Shown piece after piece: positions 48,501-58,585 of a stretch of 64,000 nt of DNA. The stretch covers positions 11,011,501 through 11,075,500 of the forward strand of contig JADLSH010000393.1 of NCBI GenBank assembly GCA_016169945.1, read 5' to 3'. Numbering within the stretch: position 1 is the first letter of the stretch; each line of letters starts with the position of its first letter. Position numbers and translations under genes: made by a program. Origin of the DNA: Trachythela sp. YZ-2020 (lineage: Eukaryota > Cnidaria > Anthozoa > Malacalcyonacea > Clavulariidae). The notes under the pieces were generated by a model. It made no database searches, had not been told where the DNA came from, and was given only the letters and a program-made list of their open reading frames with translations.

Positions 48501-51500
48501 GTTCTTTACCTGACTATTAACAACAGGTGCTTCAATCCCTTTCTGGATTGGTAGGTCACCATCATTATCAGACAATAGTTATTTACCTGACTATTAACAA
48601 CAGATGTTTCAATCCCTTTCTGGATTGGTAGGTCACCATCATTATCAGACAATAGTTCTTTACCTGACTGTTAACAACAGATGTTTCAATCCCTTTCTGG
48701 ATTGGTAGGTCACCATCATTATCAGACAATAGTTCTTTACCTGACTATTAACAACAGGTGTTTCAATCCCTTTCTGGATTGGTAGGTCACCATCATTATC
48801 AGACAATAGTTCTTTACCTGACTATTAACAACAGGTGTTTCAATCCCTTTCTGGATTGGTAGGTCACCATCATTATCAGACAATAGTTCTTTACCTGACT
48901 ATTAACAACAGGTGTTTTAGATCCTTCCTGGATTGGTAGGTCACCATCATCAGACAATAGTTCTTTACCTGACTATTAACAACAGGTGTTTCAATTCTGT
49001 CCTGGATTGGTAGGTCACCATCATTATCAGACAATAGTTCTTTACCTGACTATTAACAACAGGTGTTTCAATTCCTTCCTGGATTGGTAGGTCACCATCA
49101 TTATCAGACAATAGTTCTTTACCTGACTATTAACAACAGGTGTTTCAATTCCGTCCTGGATTGGTAGGTCACCATCATTATCAGACAATAGTTCTTTACC
49201 TGACTATTAACAACAGATGTTTCAATCCCTTTCTGGATTGGTAGGCCACCATCATTATCAGACAATAGTTCTTTACCTGACTATTAACAACAGGTGTTTC
49301 AATCCCTTTCTGGATTGGTAGGTCACCATCATTATCAGACAATAGTTCTTTACCTGACTATTAACAACAGGTGTTTCAATCCCTTTCTGGATTGGTAGGT
49401 CACCATCATTATCAGACAATAGTTCTTTACCTGACTATTAACAACAGATGTTTCAATCCCTTTCTGGATTGGTAGGTCACCATCATTATCAGACAATAGT
49501 TCTTTACCTGACTATTAACAACAGGTGTTTCAATTCATTCCTGGATTGGTAGGTCACCATCATTATCAGACAATAGTTCTTTACCTGACTATTAACAACA
49601 GGTGTTTCAATCCTTTCTGGATTGGTAGGTCACCATCATTATCAGACAATAGTTCTTTACCTGACTATTAACAACAGGTGTTTCAATCCCTTTCTGGATT
49701 GGTAGGTCACCATCATTATCAGACAATAGTTCTTTACCTGACTATTAACAACAGATGTTTCAATCCCTTTCTGGATTGGTAGGTCACCATCATTATCAGA
49801 CAATAGTTCTTTACCTGACTATTAACAACAGGTGTTTCAATCCCTTTCTGGATTGGTAGGTCACCATCATTATCAGACAATAGTTCTTTACCTGACTATT
49901 AACAACAGGTGTTTCAATCCCTTTCTGGATTGGTAGGTCACCATCATTATCAGACAATAGTTCTTTACCTGACTATTAACAACAGGTGTTTCAATCCCTT
50001 TCTGGATTGGTAGGTCACCATCATTATCAGACAATAGTTCTTTACCTGACTATTAACAACAGGTGTTTCAATCCCTTTCTGGATTGGTAGGTCACCATCA
50101 TTATCAGACAATAGTTATTTACCTGACTATTAACAACAGGTGTTTCAATCCCTTTCTGGATTGGTAGGTCACCATCATTATCAGACAATAGTTCTTTACC
50201 TGACTATTAACAACAGGTGTTTCAATCCCTTTCTGGATTGGTAGGTCACCATCATTATCAGACAATAGTTCTTTACCTGACTATTAACAACAGGTGTTTC
50301 AATTCCTTCCTGGATTGGTAGGTCACCATCATTATCAGACAATAGTTCTTTACCTGACTATTAACAACAGGTGTTTCAATTCCTTCCTGGATTGGTAGAT
50401 CACCGTCATTATCAGACAACAGTTCTTTACCTGACTACTAACAACAGGTGTTTTAGATCCTTCCTGGATTGGTAGATCACCGTCATTATCAGACAACAGT
50501 TCTTTACCTGACTATTAACAACAGGTGTTTCAATTCCTTCCTGGATTGGTAGGTCACCATCATTATCAGACAATAGTTCTTTACCTGACTATTAACAACA
50601 GGTGTTTCAATTCCTTCCTGGATCACCGTCATTATCAGACAACAGTTCTTTACCTGACTACTAACAACAGGTGTTTTAGATCCTTCCTGGATTGGTAGAT
50701 CACCGTCATTATCAGACAACAGTTCTTTACCTGACTACTAACAACAGGTGTTTTAGATCCTTCCTGGATTGGTAGGTCACTATCATTATCAGACAACAGT
50801 TCTTTACCTGACTATTAACAACAGGTGTTTTAGATCCTTCCTGGATTGGTAGGTCACCGTCATTATCAGACAATAGTTCTTTACCCGACTACTAACAATA
50901 TTTGTTTTAGATCCTTCCTGGATTGGTAGATCACCATCATTATCAGACAACAGTTCTTTACCTGACTACTAACAACAGGTGTTCCAGTTCCTTCCTGGAT
51001 TATGATCACTGTGGATTTTGATCACAGTTCTTTTCTTCAATTAACACCGTTTTAAATTTTTTGGAAATTTCACATTAGAAAGTCATTTTCGAAATACGTA
51101 AGAATGGGTTTGAACCTTTGACGTGTGAATATGACAAAGCACATTATCGCATACGCGCGAAAAAATTTAATTACGTCACCTGTGACTATTGCATCTGCGC
51201 AGATAAATGTTTTCAATTATGAATTTATGATATATGTTCACAACTTCACATAGACAAAAGTAAAGATCACTCGCACAATGACGTCATTTAATTTAAAATA
51301 TAAATTCAGTACATTTCCCCATGATAACATTAAAACATTTGTTGAGTTATTCTGTTGTCTTCTTCTCTAGTTAAAAAACAAGATATTATTGTTTAGGTTT
51401 GGTTGTATAACTACCTGAAAAATATCTATCGTTTTTAGGTAATTACGGCAAAACGAGGACAGCTATACTATCTACACTGGAACCTCACATTTGAGTTATA

Positions 51501-54500
51501 TGTGTTTTTCGGCTTTAGGCAATATATCCTGCCAGGATATATTTATGTGCTATCTTATGTTTATTTGCCTATTTACAGATTATATTAATCTAAATTTATT
51601 TTATCTATCACAGTATTGGAAAAGGACCGCTTAAGCGTAATTACATACGACACTCGTGTCACAGTTGATTTTGAACTTCTGTCAATGGACAAGAACAACA
51701 AGAAATATGCGGAAAGCAAAATCGAGTCAATTCAATCTGGATCAAGCACAAATCTCTGTGGTGGTTTATTGCAAGGTCTTTGTACAATTCTTGATAGAGG
51801 AGAAACCAAGAATGATGTGGCGTCCGTGTTACTGTTTACTGATGGACTCGCTAATCACGGTAATTGGTCGCAAATAAAATTAAAGACCGATTACAATCAA
51901 GGATTAATACCGCAAATCCTCTATTAAGGCCCCTTTGGGAGCGTTTGAGAGCGGGGCTATTGAAGAGGAGGGCCTAATAGAGAGGAGGGCTTAATGATTC
52001 AGCAGTTTGAGTAAGAAACGCTGTAAACTAAGATAAATTTCCAGGATAATCATTAATAAATAGAATCAGTACACATAAATATTTCTTTGTTGTGAAGGGG
52101 AAAAGGGATGATTTAATTGAGAGGAGGCTTTATAGATTTCTTCCTCTGTGGCTTAGGGGGCGGGGCGTATTTGAGAAGAAGGGCATGTACGGTAACAGTA
52201 CGAGTGATATTTAATGCTTTAAGTAATATAAAAATATTAATGACGCATAACGCACGTTAATTGCAAAAAAATATTCAGAAATTTTTCCTCTCTGTTGTAC
52301 CACCATTTAGAATAGTTTAATTAAGATTTCCACGGAGTACAATTTAAACTTACTCTTACTTTGTATAAATTTCTTTAAGGAATCACCCACAAAGAAAAGA
52401 TTATCCAAGCGATGAAAGATCCAAAGAAATATTTAAATAAATCTGAACCCGAGATGCCAGATCTTGATCTTATGTTTCAATATCAGAGTAATTCCACTCC
52501 AGCAGTATCGTGCAGTAGTTTATCATCTGGAGAACCTCCGAGAAGATACGAGCCTGTAGCACCTCAAAGATCTTTGTTCTCTCGGAGCTTGGGAAGGTTT
52601 GCTAATTATTTCACATCATCAACAGCACAACAAGCTCAAGCACAACAAGCTCCAACACAAAACTTGTCTGACGAAGATGAACAAGAAAATGCAGTAGATA
52701 TACAACAGAACATTGCACCTCCGGTCGCACAAGACCTACAAGAACAACAGGCCAGCTTGCAACAGTCTACACAAAATAGTCAACCGCCTGTAGAAAGCGT
52801 AGTACAGCCAGAGCCCGAACAGGCTTTACCACAGTCCCCAGAAAGCTTGGAACAGCCCGCACAAGCCCCACAACAGCCACTGCAGCCGGAAGAAGCCTTG
52901 CAACAGCCTGCCCAGGGAATATCACGTGCGACGCCAGTAACCAATAAGCCAGTGAGTGAAAAGAAGAAGGTAGAGTATTCATCAGACATTTAACAGTTAT
53001 TCTACGAACTCGAGTCGTATATGAGCTGATATGAACAGAACATTTTGGCGTACTTTTTTCAAGTAAAACTTGAATTTCCTCCTCATTTAATTGTCCAAAT
53101 CTGCCAGCCATTTTTCTACTTTTCTCTACCAGCAGGATATGAGCTAATATCCTGCTAGTAGAGAACCAATCAGATTGCAGAATACCTCATATCCAGAGCT
53201 TGTGTATATAATATCTATTATACAGCAGTTGCAAATTACAGTAACTTTATTGTTCGTAATACTTCACCGTTGTAGATATATGACATAATAGATGGAATCG
53301 TTATAATTATGATATAGGACAAGGTGGCTATTGATGCCTCTGTGTACACATTTGGTTTTGGTACAGATCATGATCCTGACATGTTGAAAGCCATCAGTGA
53401 TGCAGCAAATGGAATGTATTATTTTATTGAAAATGAGGAGCAGGTTAGTTCAACACTTCTATTTTAGAAAATTACGACCATTAATAATTTGATCGTGTAA
53501 ATGGATTAGAAAATAACTCGTTCGTATAGATTATAGAAAACACTGAAATATTCTTTCGCTATATCTTCTACCTCGTTTCTGTATAGTAATTCTACGAAAT
53601 CAGTCCTCCACCAATTGGTCTTATCAGCCAGTAAATATAGGAACACAAAGATTGCATGTTTGCATAAAATCGTTAATTGAATTGTTCGACATCGTCTGAT
53701 TTAATTATTACTGAATATCTATTGTTTTGACTCGTCCTCTTTAAACCAGAACTATCGGAAATATTTAGGAAAAATACTTCATGCGTGGATGTGATATGTG
53801 ATAGGCACTTGAACATCGATCACTTGTGGATCCGCTTCATAAAGTTTTAACCAGTAGGATTCTTTCACAAATTCTAAAAATACTGGAAAAGATATGGACT
53901 TCCCTAGTTTCCATCTTTAAGGATTTTTCATTAGGTACATTTTAATCAAATAATAAAATAAATGTTTGTTTAGATTTCAGAATCGTTTGGTCATTGTTTC
54001 GGCGGACTAGTGAGCACACTTGGTCAGAATATAAAATTGACGTTGGAACTGTGTGATGGTGTTACCATAGATGCAATACATACTGATCAAAGTTACACAA
54101 GTGATGATAAAAAGCAGTACGTATTCTTTCTTTCCCTCTTATACAATATAATGCATCGTCTATTCGTCTGTATGTATATCTATATGGCTTTGCATTTTCT
54201 ATTATTCGAATATTTTCTGTGATAAGCGGGGACTTTGTTATTAATGAATGTTAATGCATTAGTTGTGCCGAAATTACTGCTTAGTGCCTACACGTGGTGC
54301 CTACTAGTGAGGGAGTCACTTCAGTTGGTCCTAAAGTGAAATCAGTAAGGAGATTTACCCCTGCATGGAAACTGCTAAGCAATTCTTTCTTAGAAAACTC
54401 ATGGGTTCATGATTTGCTTTATAGAAAATGGGACGTGAATCTTGGTGATATGCAATCTGAAGAGGAACGTGATGTTGTACTTACGTTAAATTTGCCTTGT

Positions 54501-56823
54501 ACTGACTCTTTAACAACAACTATTCTTCAATCTTCAATCAAATATTTCTGTGTTATTGACTCCAGTTATAAATGTTCTGAAGCAGAGATGTCAGTTAACA
54601 GATCAGGTACGTTTTGTTGGTTGATTGGTGGTTGGTTGGTTGGTTGGTTGGTTGGTTGGTTGTGGTTGGTTGGTTGGTTGGTTGGTTGGTTGGTTGGTTG
54701 GTTTGTTGGTTGGTTGGTTGGTTTGTTTTGGTTGGTTGGTTTGTTTTGGTTGGTTGGTTGGTTTTGGTTGGTTGGTTGGTTGGTTGATTGGTTGGTTGGT
54801 TTTGGTTTGTTGGTTGGTTGGTTTTGGTTGTGGTTGGTTGGTTGGTTGGTTTGTTGGTTGGTTGGTTTGTTGGTTGGTTGGTTTGTTGGTTGGTTGGTTT
54901 GTTGGTTGGTTGGTTTGTTGGTTTGTTGGTTGGTTGGTTTGTTGGATACCATACCCTGTATCGAATTAGAAAACGTAAAACTATATATTCATAAAACAAA
55001 CCAGGAAAATGAGGAAATTATAAGTATAGGTTATCATGCGATGGCGAGTACAATTAGGGATTAATAGTACGAGTGATGTTTGGAAACTTTGCCAAAATTG
55101 GACGAGCCTCCGTAGCATGACAAAATTTCCGCCATTTTGTTTGTTTCGGGAAAATCATTAATTATACTGCAGTACAATTAATGAAATAATTGTACTCCTC
55201 TCAACCAATCAGCATCCAGTAATTTTATCATGCTAATAATAAATTTCTTTAATGACTGCAATGTAGACTGAATGAAGAATGAATATCAGTTTAACTGATG
55301 CTTTGGTTTCAATTTTTCTCAACTGCTCCCGGTTGGATCTAAAATTGACACTTCCCGAATTTTCTTGAGTGCATACGAGACAATTGTACGGGATCGAGGC
55401 TGACAATGATTTAACACATTCTCAGGCTCCAATTCAAGCTATTGTTTCGTGTGCACTCAATGTATTAGTATATCTTCAACTTGCCAAAAGGCTGAGAAGT
55501 CGTATCGCTGTTGTATCTTATATAATGTATTTCCAGTACAATACTTATATTTATTGTTGACTTTTGTTTTGTTATGATTGAACAATATAGCTGAGGCAGA
55601 ATATTCTCCAGAAGTTGCGAATGTGGCTATTGACCGCCAACGAAATAGAATTCTGACAACCAAAGCTACAAGAGAAGCACTTGAATTGGCCGACCAAGGT
55701 AAATGTTTAGGTTTCCCTAACCCTTTACCCAGGTTTCTCTTAGCCATCCATGAGATGCCTGCGGAGGATGCTAGGTTTCTCTCTGACTCTGTGTGACTGT
55801 GTTTGTGTCCAAGTCTAACTCTTTACATTTCTGCTGTTTGTCTTTTTTATCTCATTATTGTCTGTTTATTTGTCTGTCTGTTTCTGTCTGTGTCTGCCTG
55901 TTGTATTGTCACACTAGCTACTTGGACGTAGCATGTTCTAGCTATTGCTTCAATGAAACTAATAATTTATTGATCTATATACAGTATCAATATTTTCGTT
56001 TTGGTCTACTATATGTATTGCTTGTCTACTTTGTTAGGTAATTTAGAGTTGGCTCGCAAGCGACTTAAAGAAGAAATAAATAGAGTAAAAGAATCTTTGA
56101 CAAAAGATGACGAACTTTGTAAGGTATGAAACTATGAACTATGATCAAAATAATTTTCTAAATTGCATTTGTGTGCCTGTATGTCCGGTGACAAGTAAAA
56201 AGAGTACAATACAAAGATTCCAAATGTCTGTAAGATGTTTAAACACTTTGCCAACTGATTTTTCCGCAATTGTAGAATAAATGCTGACCTGAAATTGTTT
56301 GTGTTTTATAATCATTGATCAATAAAAAGGCGTTTTAAAATTGTTACTCCAAATGGTCTTCAGACTAATTAACAGAACTGGCAACTTAAACTTAAGTGTT
56401 AACAAAATTGATTTGTGATTTTATGGTAATGTTAAAAGCACCAAACAATTGAAGTGAGATAGTTGTTGCTTGCCAAATATCTCTGTCATACGCGGTAAAG
56501 AAGTGAATCAATTTCTTTTGCAATATTCTAGCTTCTCGTCAAAGATATGGAAAAGAGTTTGGAGGGACTACGGGACCGTGGTTCTTACGAGACGTCGGGA
56601 AAGAAATACCAAATGAACCTGTAAGTTCCACGTTACACTATATTCTTATTTCTTGTTAAAATATTAAAATTTTTGTATTTTGAAAAGCCTCAGTCTTTGC
56701 CAAGAAATGCAATTTTCGTTTTATAGACTCCAGATGCATTCAAATCAACGAAGCAATCGGGCTGAAGAATATTCCGCGTATATGAATAGATCCAAAAGCT
56801 CTTACATGTGTAAATTCAAATGA
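36495..56823 (+). CDS. VWA-domain protein with Gln/Pro-rich insertion, 11 exons
   Basis: Exons: 36495-36513, 38303-38533, 51614-51859, 52380-52969, 53318-53443, 53974-54116, 54425-54606, 55591-55698, 56038-56123, 56532-56620, 56727-56823. They total 1917 nt (638 residues plus stop) with all GT..AG borders and all phases matching. The VWA domain has the MIDAS motif DKSGSM (residues 60-65), [11 protein letters not shown], the STNLCGGL threonine region and [16 protein letters not shown]-rich stretch (about residues 175-362) follows, then the last VWA strands ([20 protein letters not shown]). After the domain come [15 protein letters not shown] and a helical C-terminus ([17 protein letters not shown] and [12 protein letters not shown]). 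This VWA-plus-helical-C-terminus layout is shared by animal and plant cytosolic VWA proteins, including WAV3-like E3 ligases. No RING, signal peptide or membrane segment is seen, so the function is unknown. Confidence 0.85.
36609..37312. mobile_element. Long-TIR element in VWA intron 1
   Basis: Ends CCCGCACATTCATGTGT match in inverted orientation, and the arms pair over about 200 bp (36609-36800 with 37120-37312), with small differences. The centre is unique and has no coding region. No clear target duplication. Confidence 0.7.
37321..38302. other. Remainder of VWA intron 1
   Basis: AT-rich, with no recognised element. CGTCAAGAGGAGAATCGCC (37976) and CGGCAATTCTCCTCTTGACG (37417) are complementary and bound a 580-bp segment, perhaps an old TIR pair. 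Confidence 0.45.
38303..38533 (+). CDS. VWA gene, exon 2 (MIDAS motif)
   Basis: Acceptor TTGATTAG at 38295-38302 and donor AACT|GTAAGT after 38533. It encodes an N-terminal strand region ([28 protein letters not shown]) followed by the first VWA strand and metal-site loop ([13 protein letters not shown]) and the first helix ([13 protein letters not shown]). It enters in phase 1 and leaves in phase 1. Confidence 0.85.
38765..40069. mobile_element. TA-flanked TIR element, 1.3 kb
   Basis: About 70 bp at the left end (CTCTCGGTTTCAGTTTGC onward) recur inverted at the right end, with TA at both borders (38763-38764 and 40070-40071). The interior holds a GGACTGC heptamer repeat (38846-38900), AACCCTAACC-type words near 39541-39590, and an inverted pair of ATTTCGAACTTAGG segments around 39715-39960. 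No transposase was seen. Confidence 0.7.
39215..39400 (-). mobile_element. Possible tRNA-derived SINE head
   Basis: On the minus strand GATAGTGTTGTGGTTAGTGC is A-box-like and AGTCGACCC could be a decayed B box. It lies inside the TIR element 38765-40069. Weak evidence. Confidence 0.3.
40530..42529 (+). pseudogene. BEL/Pao retrotransposon pol remnant
   Basis: The frame at 40568-41101 begins with [19 protein letters not shown] and has RT motifs ([36 protein letters not shown]). The catalytic YVDD region is lost at about 41100-41150 through a stop and short deletion. The next frame (41149-41457) carries the thumb-side segment to YDPLGIVSP. RNase H-like sequence (41655-41950, [17 protein letters not shown]) follows after frame changes. 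At about 41955 it jumps straight to the integrase C-terminal region (NNRPLTYVE, then [17 protein letters not shown] near 42260), so the integrase core is deleted. It is in intron 2 of the VWA gene and cannot be active. Confidence 0.85.
42603..43203 (+). repeat. Probable BEL/Pao 3' LTR, split by a hAT element
   Basis: After the pol remnant, a purine-rich AGGGGAG is followed by TGTGACGAAC, a plausible LTR start. The sequence continues to 42693 and resumes at 43102 after the hAT insertion, ending perhaps near ATATTATTACA (43203). No upstream LTR was found for comparison, so the borders are inferred. Confidence 0.4.
42694..43101. mobile_element. hAT element (CAGGGTTGGTAGA) nested in LTR
   Basis: Ends CAGGGTTGGTAGA and TCTACCAACCCTG, with identical octamers AATTGTTT on both sides (42686-42693 and 43102-43109). 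The 408-bp interior is rich in TTTGGCCT words. Non-autonomous. Confidence 0.88.
43204..44886. other. VWA intron 2 filler
   Basis: AT-rich. A hairpin CTGGTTATGGGG...CCCCATCATAACCAG lies at 44451-44494 within a locally G/C-richer patch (44385-44530) that may be an old fold-back. Nothing else recognised. Confidence 0.45.
44887..45058. mobile_element. MITE, 172 bp, TATAG-flanked
   Basis: Complementary ends TCACAGAATAAACCAGA and TCTGGTTTATTCTGTGG, flanked by TATAG on both sides (44882-44886 and 45059-45063). The arms continue through CACTCTCC/GGAGAGTG and TTACACTTG/CAAGTGTAA. No coding content. Confidence 0.75.
45844..45881. repeat. G-rich perfect hairpin
   Basis: GGGGTAG-GG-GGGAGGC pairs with GCCTCCC-AA-CTACCCC around a 7-nt loop (GGCTAAA), with a 2x2 internal mismatch. 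It lies 110 bp upstream of a LINE remnant. Confidence 0.7.
45993..46800 (+). pseudogene. LINE endonuclease-linker remnant
   Basis: Plus-strand frames give [31 protein letters not shown] (the region before the endonuclease SDH motif), then [39 protein letters not shown] and [15 protein letters not shown]. This is the end of the APE-type endonuclease and the linker to RT in a CR1-like element. At least three frame breaks. The RT is missing. Confidence 0.7.
47084..51000. repeat. 77-bp minisatellite, about 51 copies
   Basis: The unit contains TTATCAGACAATAGTTCTTT, ACCTGACTATTAACAACAGG, TGTTTCAATCCCTTTCTGG and ATTGGTAGGTCACCATCA. Spacing is 77 bp where measured (for example 47317 to 47394). Middle copies are almost identical. 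The right end (from about 50390) is more diverged, with GTGTTTTAGATCC variants. Two units carry a 10-bp CATTATCA insertion (near 47627 and 48172). 77 is not divisible by three, and the minus-strand frames stop within one to two units, so it is non-coding. It fills the 3' third of VWA intron 2. Confidence 0.95.
51001..51613. other. End of VWA intron 2
   Basis: No repeat or gene recognised between the minisatellite and the exon 3 acceptor (TATCACAG, 51613). Confidence 0.5.
51614..51859 (+). CDS. VWA gene, exon 3
   Basis: Acceptor CTATCACAG and donor CACG|GTAATT. It encodes [20 protein letters not shown], then [15 protein letters not shown] (the second metal-site loop with a conserved threonine) and [14 protein letters not shown]. 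Phase 1 in and 1 out. Confidence 0.88.
52380..52969 (+). CDS. VWA gene, exon 4 with Gln/Pro-rich insertion
   Basis: Acceptor CTTTAAG before 52380; donor AAG|GTAGAG after 52969 (phase 0). The first 14 or so codons ([17 protein letters not shown]) belong to the VWA fold. The remaining ~180 are low-complexity: a basic-aromatic patch [15 protein letters not shown], then repeats of Q, P, A and E ([28 protein letters not shown]). The open frame runs 24 nt beyond the donor to TAA at 52991, so intron retention would give a truncated VWA domain. Confidence 0.82.
52985..53222 (-). mobile_element. MAGRF repeat, copy 1
   Basis: Dispersed repeat in VWA intron 4. On the minus strand it contains a start codon at 53111 followed by [20 protein letters not shown] and [29 protein letters not shown] borders one side and CATATCCAGAGCTTGTGTAT the other. 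A second copy is at 57603-57850 and a third fragment at about 59130-59180. Confidence 0.65.
53318..54606 (+). CDS. VWA gene, exons 5-7
   Basis: 53318-53443 ([19 protein letters not shown], completing the VWA domain), 53974-54116 ([32 protein letters not shown]) and 54425-54606 ([33 protein letters not shown]). Exon 6 is read with the GTACGT donor at 54117 (phase 2), which alone joins in frame to the acceptor TTTATAG at 54424. Using the GT at 54121 would break the frame. Confidence 0.8.
54611..54949. repeat. (GGTT)n microsatellite with GTTTGT interruptions
   Basis: About 340 bp of TTGG/GGTT tetranucleotide repeat begins five bases after the exon 7 donor (54607). It generates long spurious frames rich in Gly-Trp-Leu-Val (plus) or Asn-Gln-Pro-Thr (minus). 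Confidence 0.95.
54950..55590. other. Remainder of VWA intron 7
   Basis: Unremarkable AT-rich intron sequence between the microsatellite and the exon 8 acceptor (CAATATAG, 55590). Confidence 0.5.
55591..56823 (+). CDS. VWA gene, exons 8-11 (helical C-terminus and stop)
   Basis: 55591-55698 ([20 protein letters not shown], then [13 protein letters not shown]), 56038-56123 ([20 protein letters not shown]), 56532-56620 ([20 protein letters not shown]) and 56727-56823 ([20 protein letters not shown], stop TGA 56821). Introns are 339, 408 and 106 bp. The product is a helical region with a final H-xx-QR motif, as in other VWA proteins of this type. Confidence 0.85.
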
Positions 56824-57602
56824 TACACATTCTTACAAGTACTTTCGGGGAACAGTATATGATCAGTACAATATATTGTGTTCATTGGTATTAATCAAAA
56901 TAATTTTACCAAATTTTGTATCTTTATAAAAGTATTTTTAACATGTTTACAACAACAAGATTATATCTCTTTTGCCATATTTTCTACTGTTGCTTCTGGT
57001 ACAAATGGCTTAAGATATCAAGAACACGCCCTATTTCTCAAAAATGACCAAATGAATGTAAATACATATTCCGAATCATTTCAAATCAACATGTCTCCGA
57101 AGCCGTTGCATTTGGTTTATAATAAGATTTCTTTAACTCGTAATTTAGTTACGGTAAAGTTTCAAGGAGTGTTCTATCTGAAAGAGGCTCTGAAGAGGAG
57201 AGAGGTTGCAATGTTGTCTCGTCCACAATCGCGTTTCCTGCGCTGAATGATGGATTAAAGGCGATGTTACACGGGATCACTTTTAGCGACAACTCGCAAT
57301 GCAAATGAGGTTACGCGAAATTTGATTAGTTCTGTAACGATTTGCATTGAAAGTTGTCGCTAAAAGTTATCCCGTGTAAGATCGACTTAAAATCCAGGTA
57401 AGTACGCACCTAATATGAACGCGTTTTCTCATTGGTTTTCTGAAACAAAAGTGATCATGATTTCTGTAGTTTATTGTCTTTTATTGTTATAATTAACCAA
57501 TCACAAAGCCTGTTCATATAGGTACGTATGTACGCGCGTTCTTATGTTCTTTTTCGCTGTCTTTTTCAAAGCGATTTGAGGAATTGGGGACGAGTCGATA
57601 TT
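56824..57602. other. 3' flank of the VWA gene
   Basis: No clear AATAAA signal close to the stop. A short inverted pair (GTGATCCCGTGTAACATCGCC-like and its partner) bounds 57253-57390, with GCGACAACT/AGTTGTCGC arms, a probable small fold-back. Confidence 0.4.
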
Positions 57603-57850
57603 TAACAGTTATTCTACGAACTCGAGTCATATATGAGCTGATAGCCCACGAAGCGCGATAGCGCCGAGTCGGCTATCAGTCGTATACGACGAGAGTGAGT
57701 AGAATAACTGTTTTATTATATACACAAGCTCTGGATATGAACAGAACATTTTGGCGTACTTTTTTCAAGTAAAACTTGAAATTCCTCTTCATTTAATTGT
57801 CCAAATCTGCCAGCCATTTTTCTACTTTTCTCTATAAGCAGGATATATTT
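57603..57850 (-). mobile_element. MAGRF repeat, copy 2, with fold-back start
   Basis: AACAGTTATTCTAC at 57604 pairs with GTAGAATAACTGTT at 57699. Further on the minus strand, a start codon at 57818 gives [20 protein letters not shown] and TPKCSVHI, the same peptide as in copy 1 with one change. Borders use the same CATATCCAGAGCTTGTGTAT word. Confidence 0.65.
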
Positions 57851-57864
57851 CTCTACTAGCAAAA

Positions 57865-58530
57865 AATGAACAAGTATCGATTTTTATTGACGACACAACA
57901 CTTTCTGAAATTCTAAATGTAGCTTACCATACTGAAAACCAAGCCATTGGGAATATGCCACTTAGATTTCAACGGATATCGGAATTTTGTATTGAAGAGA
58001 AAATGGTTTTAAACTTAAGAATACCAAAGAAATGGTAATTGATTTTCGCACAAAGAGGAGCCATATACCTAATATTACCTTTAAAATGACCATACAGTTG
58101 AGAGGGTTACAAGTTATAAACTCTTGGGAACGTGGATAGACGATGATTTTAAATGGAACAGCAACACTCAATACATCATAAAGAAAGAACGTACAAGAAT
58201 CTATTTTCTCAAAGAAGTATGGCGCACCTGCACAGGATATGCTACAGTTCTATTGCAGCATTATTAGATCGACATTAGAGCATGGTGATGTACTGTGACA
58301 CGGTGGCTTAACCAACGCACAAAGTAAGGACATAGAAAGGATACAAAAAAAGAGCATTTAGTGATTTAGGATAATTTGCCCTAAAATGGATTATAATGAA
58401 GCCTTGTTACACTTCCGGATGTCAACGTTCAAGGAAAGGCGCGAAAAACACTGCCGTCACTGCGTGGAACTTATAAGGAAAATGTCGTCTGACGGGCATC
58501 GACTCCATCATCCAAGGTTGGAGAATTAAG
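57865..58530 (+). pseudogene. LINE reverse-transcriptase remnant
   Basis: FIDDTTLSEIL (altered catalytic box), FCIEEKMVLNLR, YKLLGTWIDDDLKWN (different frame), IIKKERTRIYFLKE, STLEHGDV-like and DIERIQK segments follow the usual order of the C-terminal half of a CR1/RTE-like RT. Frame breaks occur every 50-150 bp. Confidence 0.7.
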
Positions 58531-58585
58531 ACAGAAAGATACCACATCTAATGATGTTTACGCCATAAACAGTTATAATATAGTA

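Noticed and set aside
46940..50719. Minus frames starting [11 protein letters not shown]
   Set aside because: The same minisatellite unit read in one frame; stops occur as soon as the 77-bp period shifts the frame.
47084..51000. CRISPR-like array of regular repeats
   Set aside because: The whole 77-bp unit is conserved with no unique spacers, and the context is an animal intron; it is a minisatellite.
52767..53111. Minus-strand protein of 114 codons starting MAGRF
   Set aside because: The first 30 or so codons belong to the dispersed MAGRF repeat; the rest is the complement of the VWA Gln/Pro-rich exon.
54566..55064. Long frames rich in Gly-Trp-Leu-Val or Asn-Gln-Pro-Thr
   Set aside because: Direct translation of the (GGTT)n microsatellite in intron 7 of the VWA gene. 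Only the first part (54425-54606) is exon.
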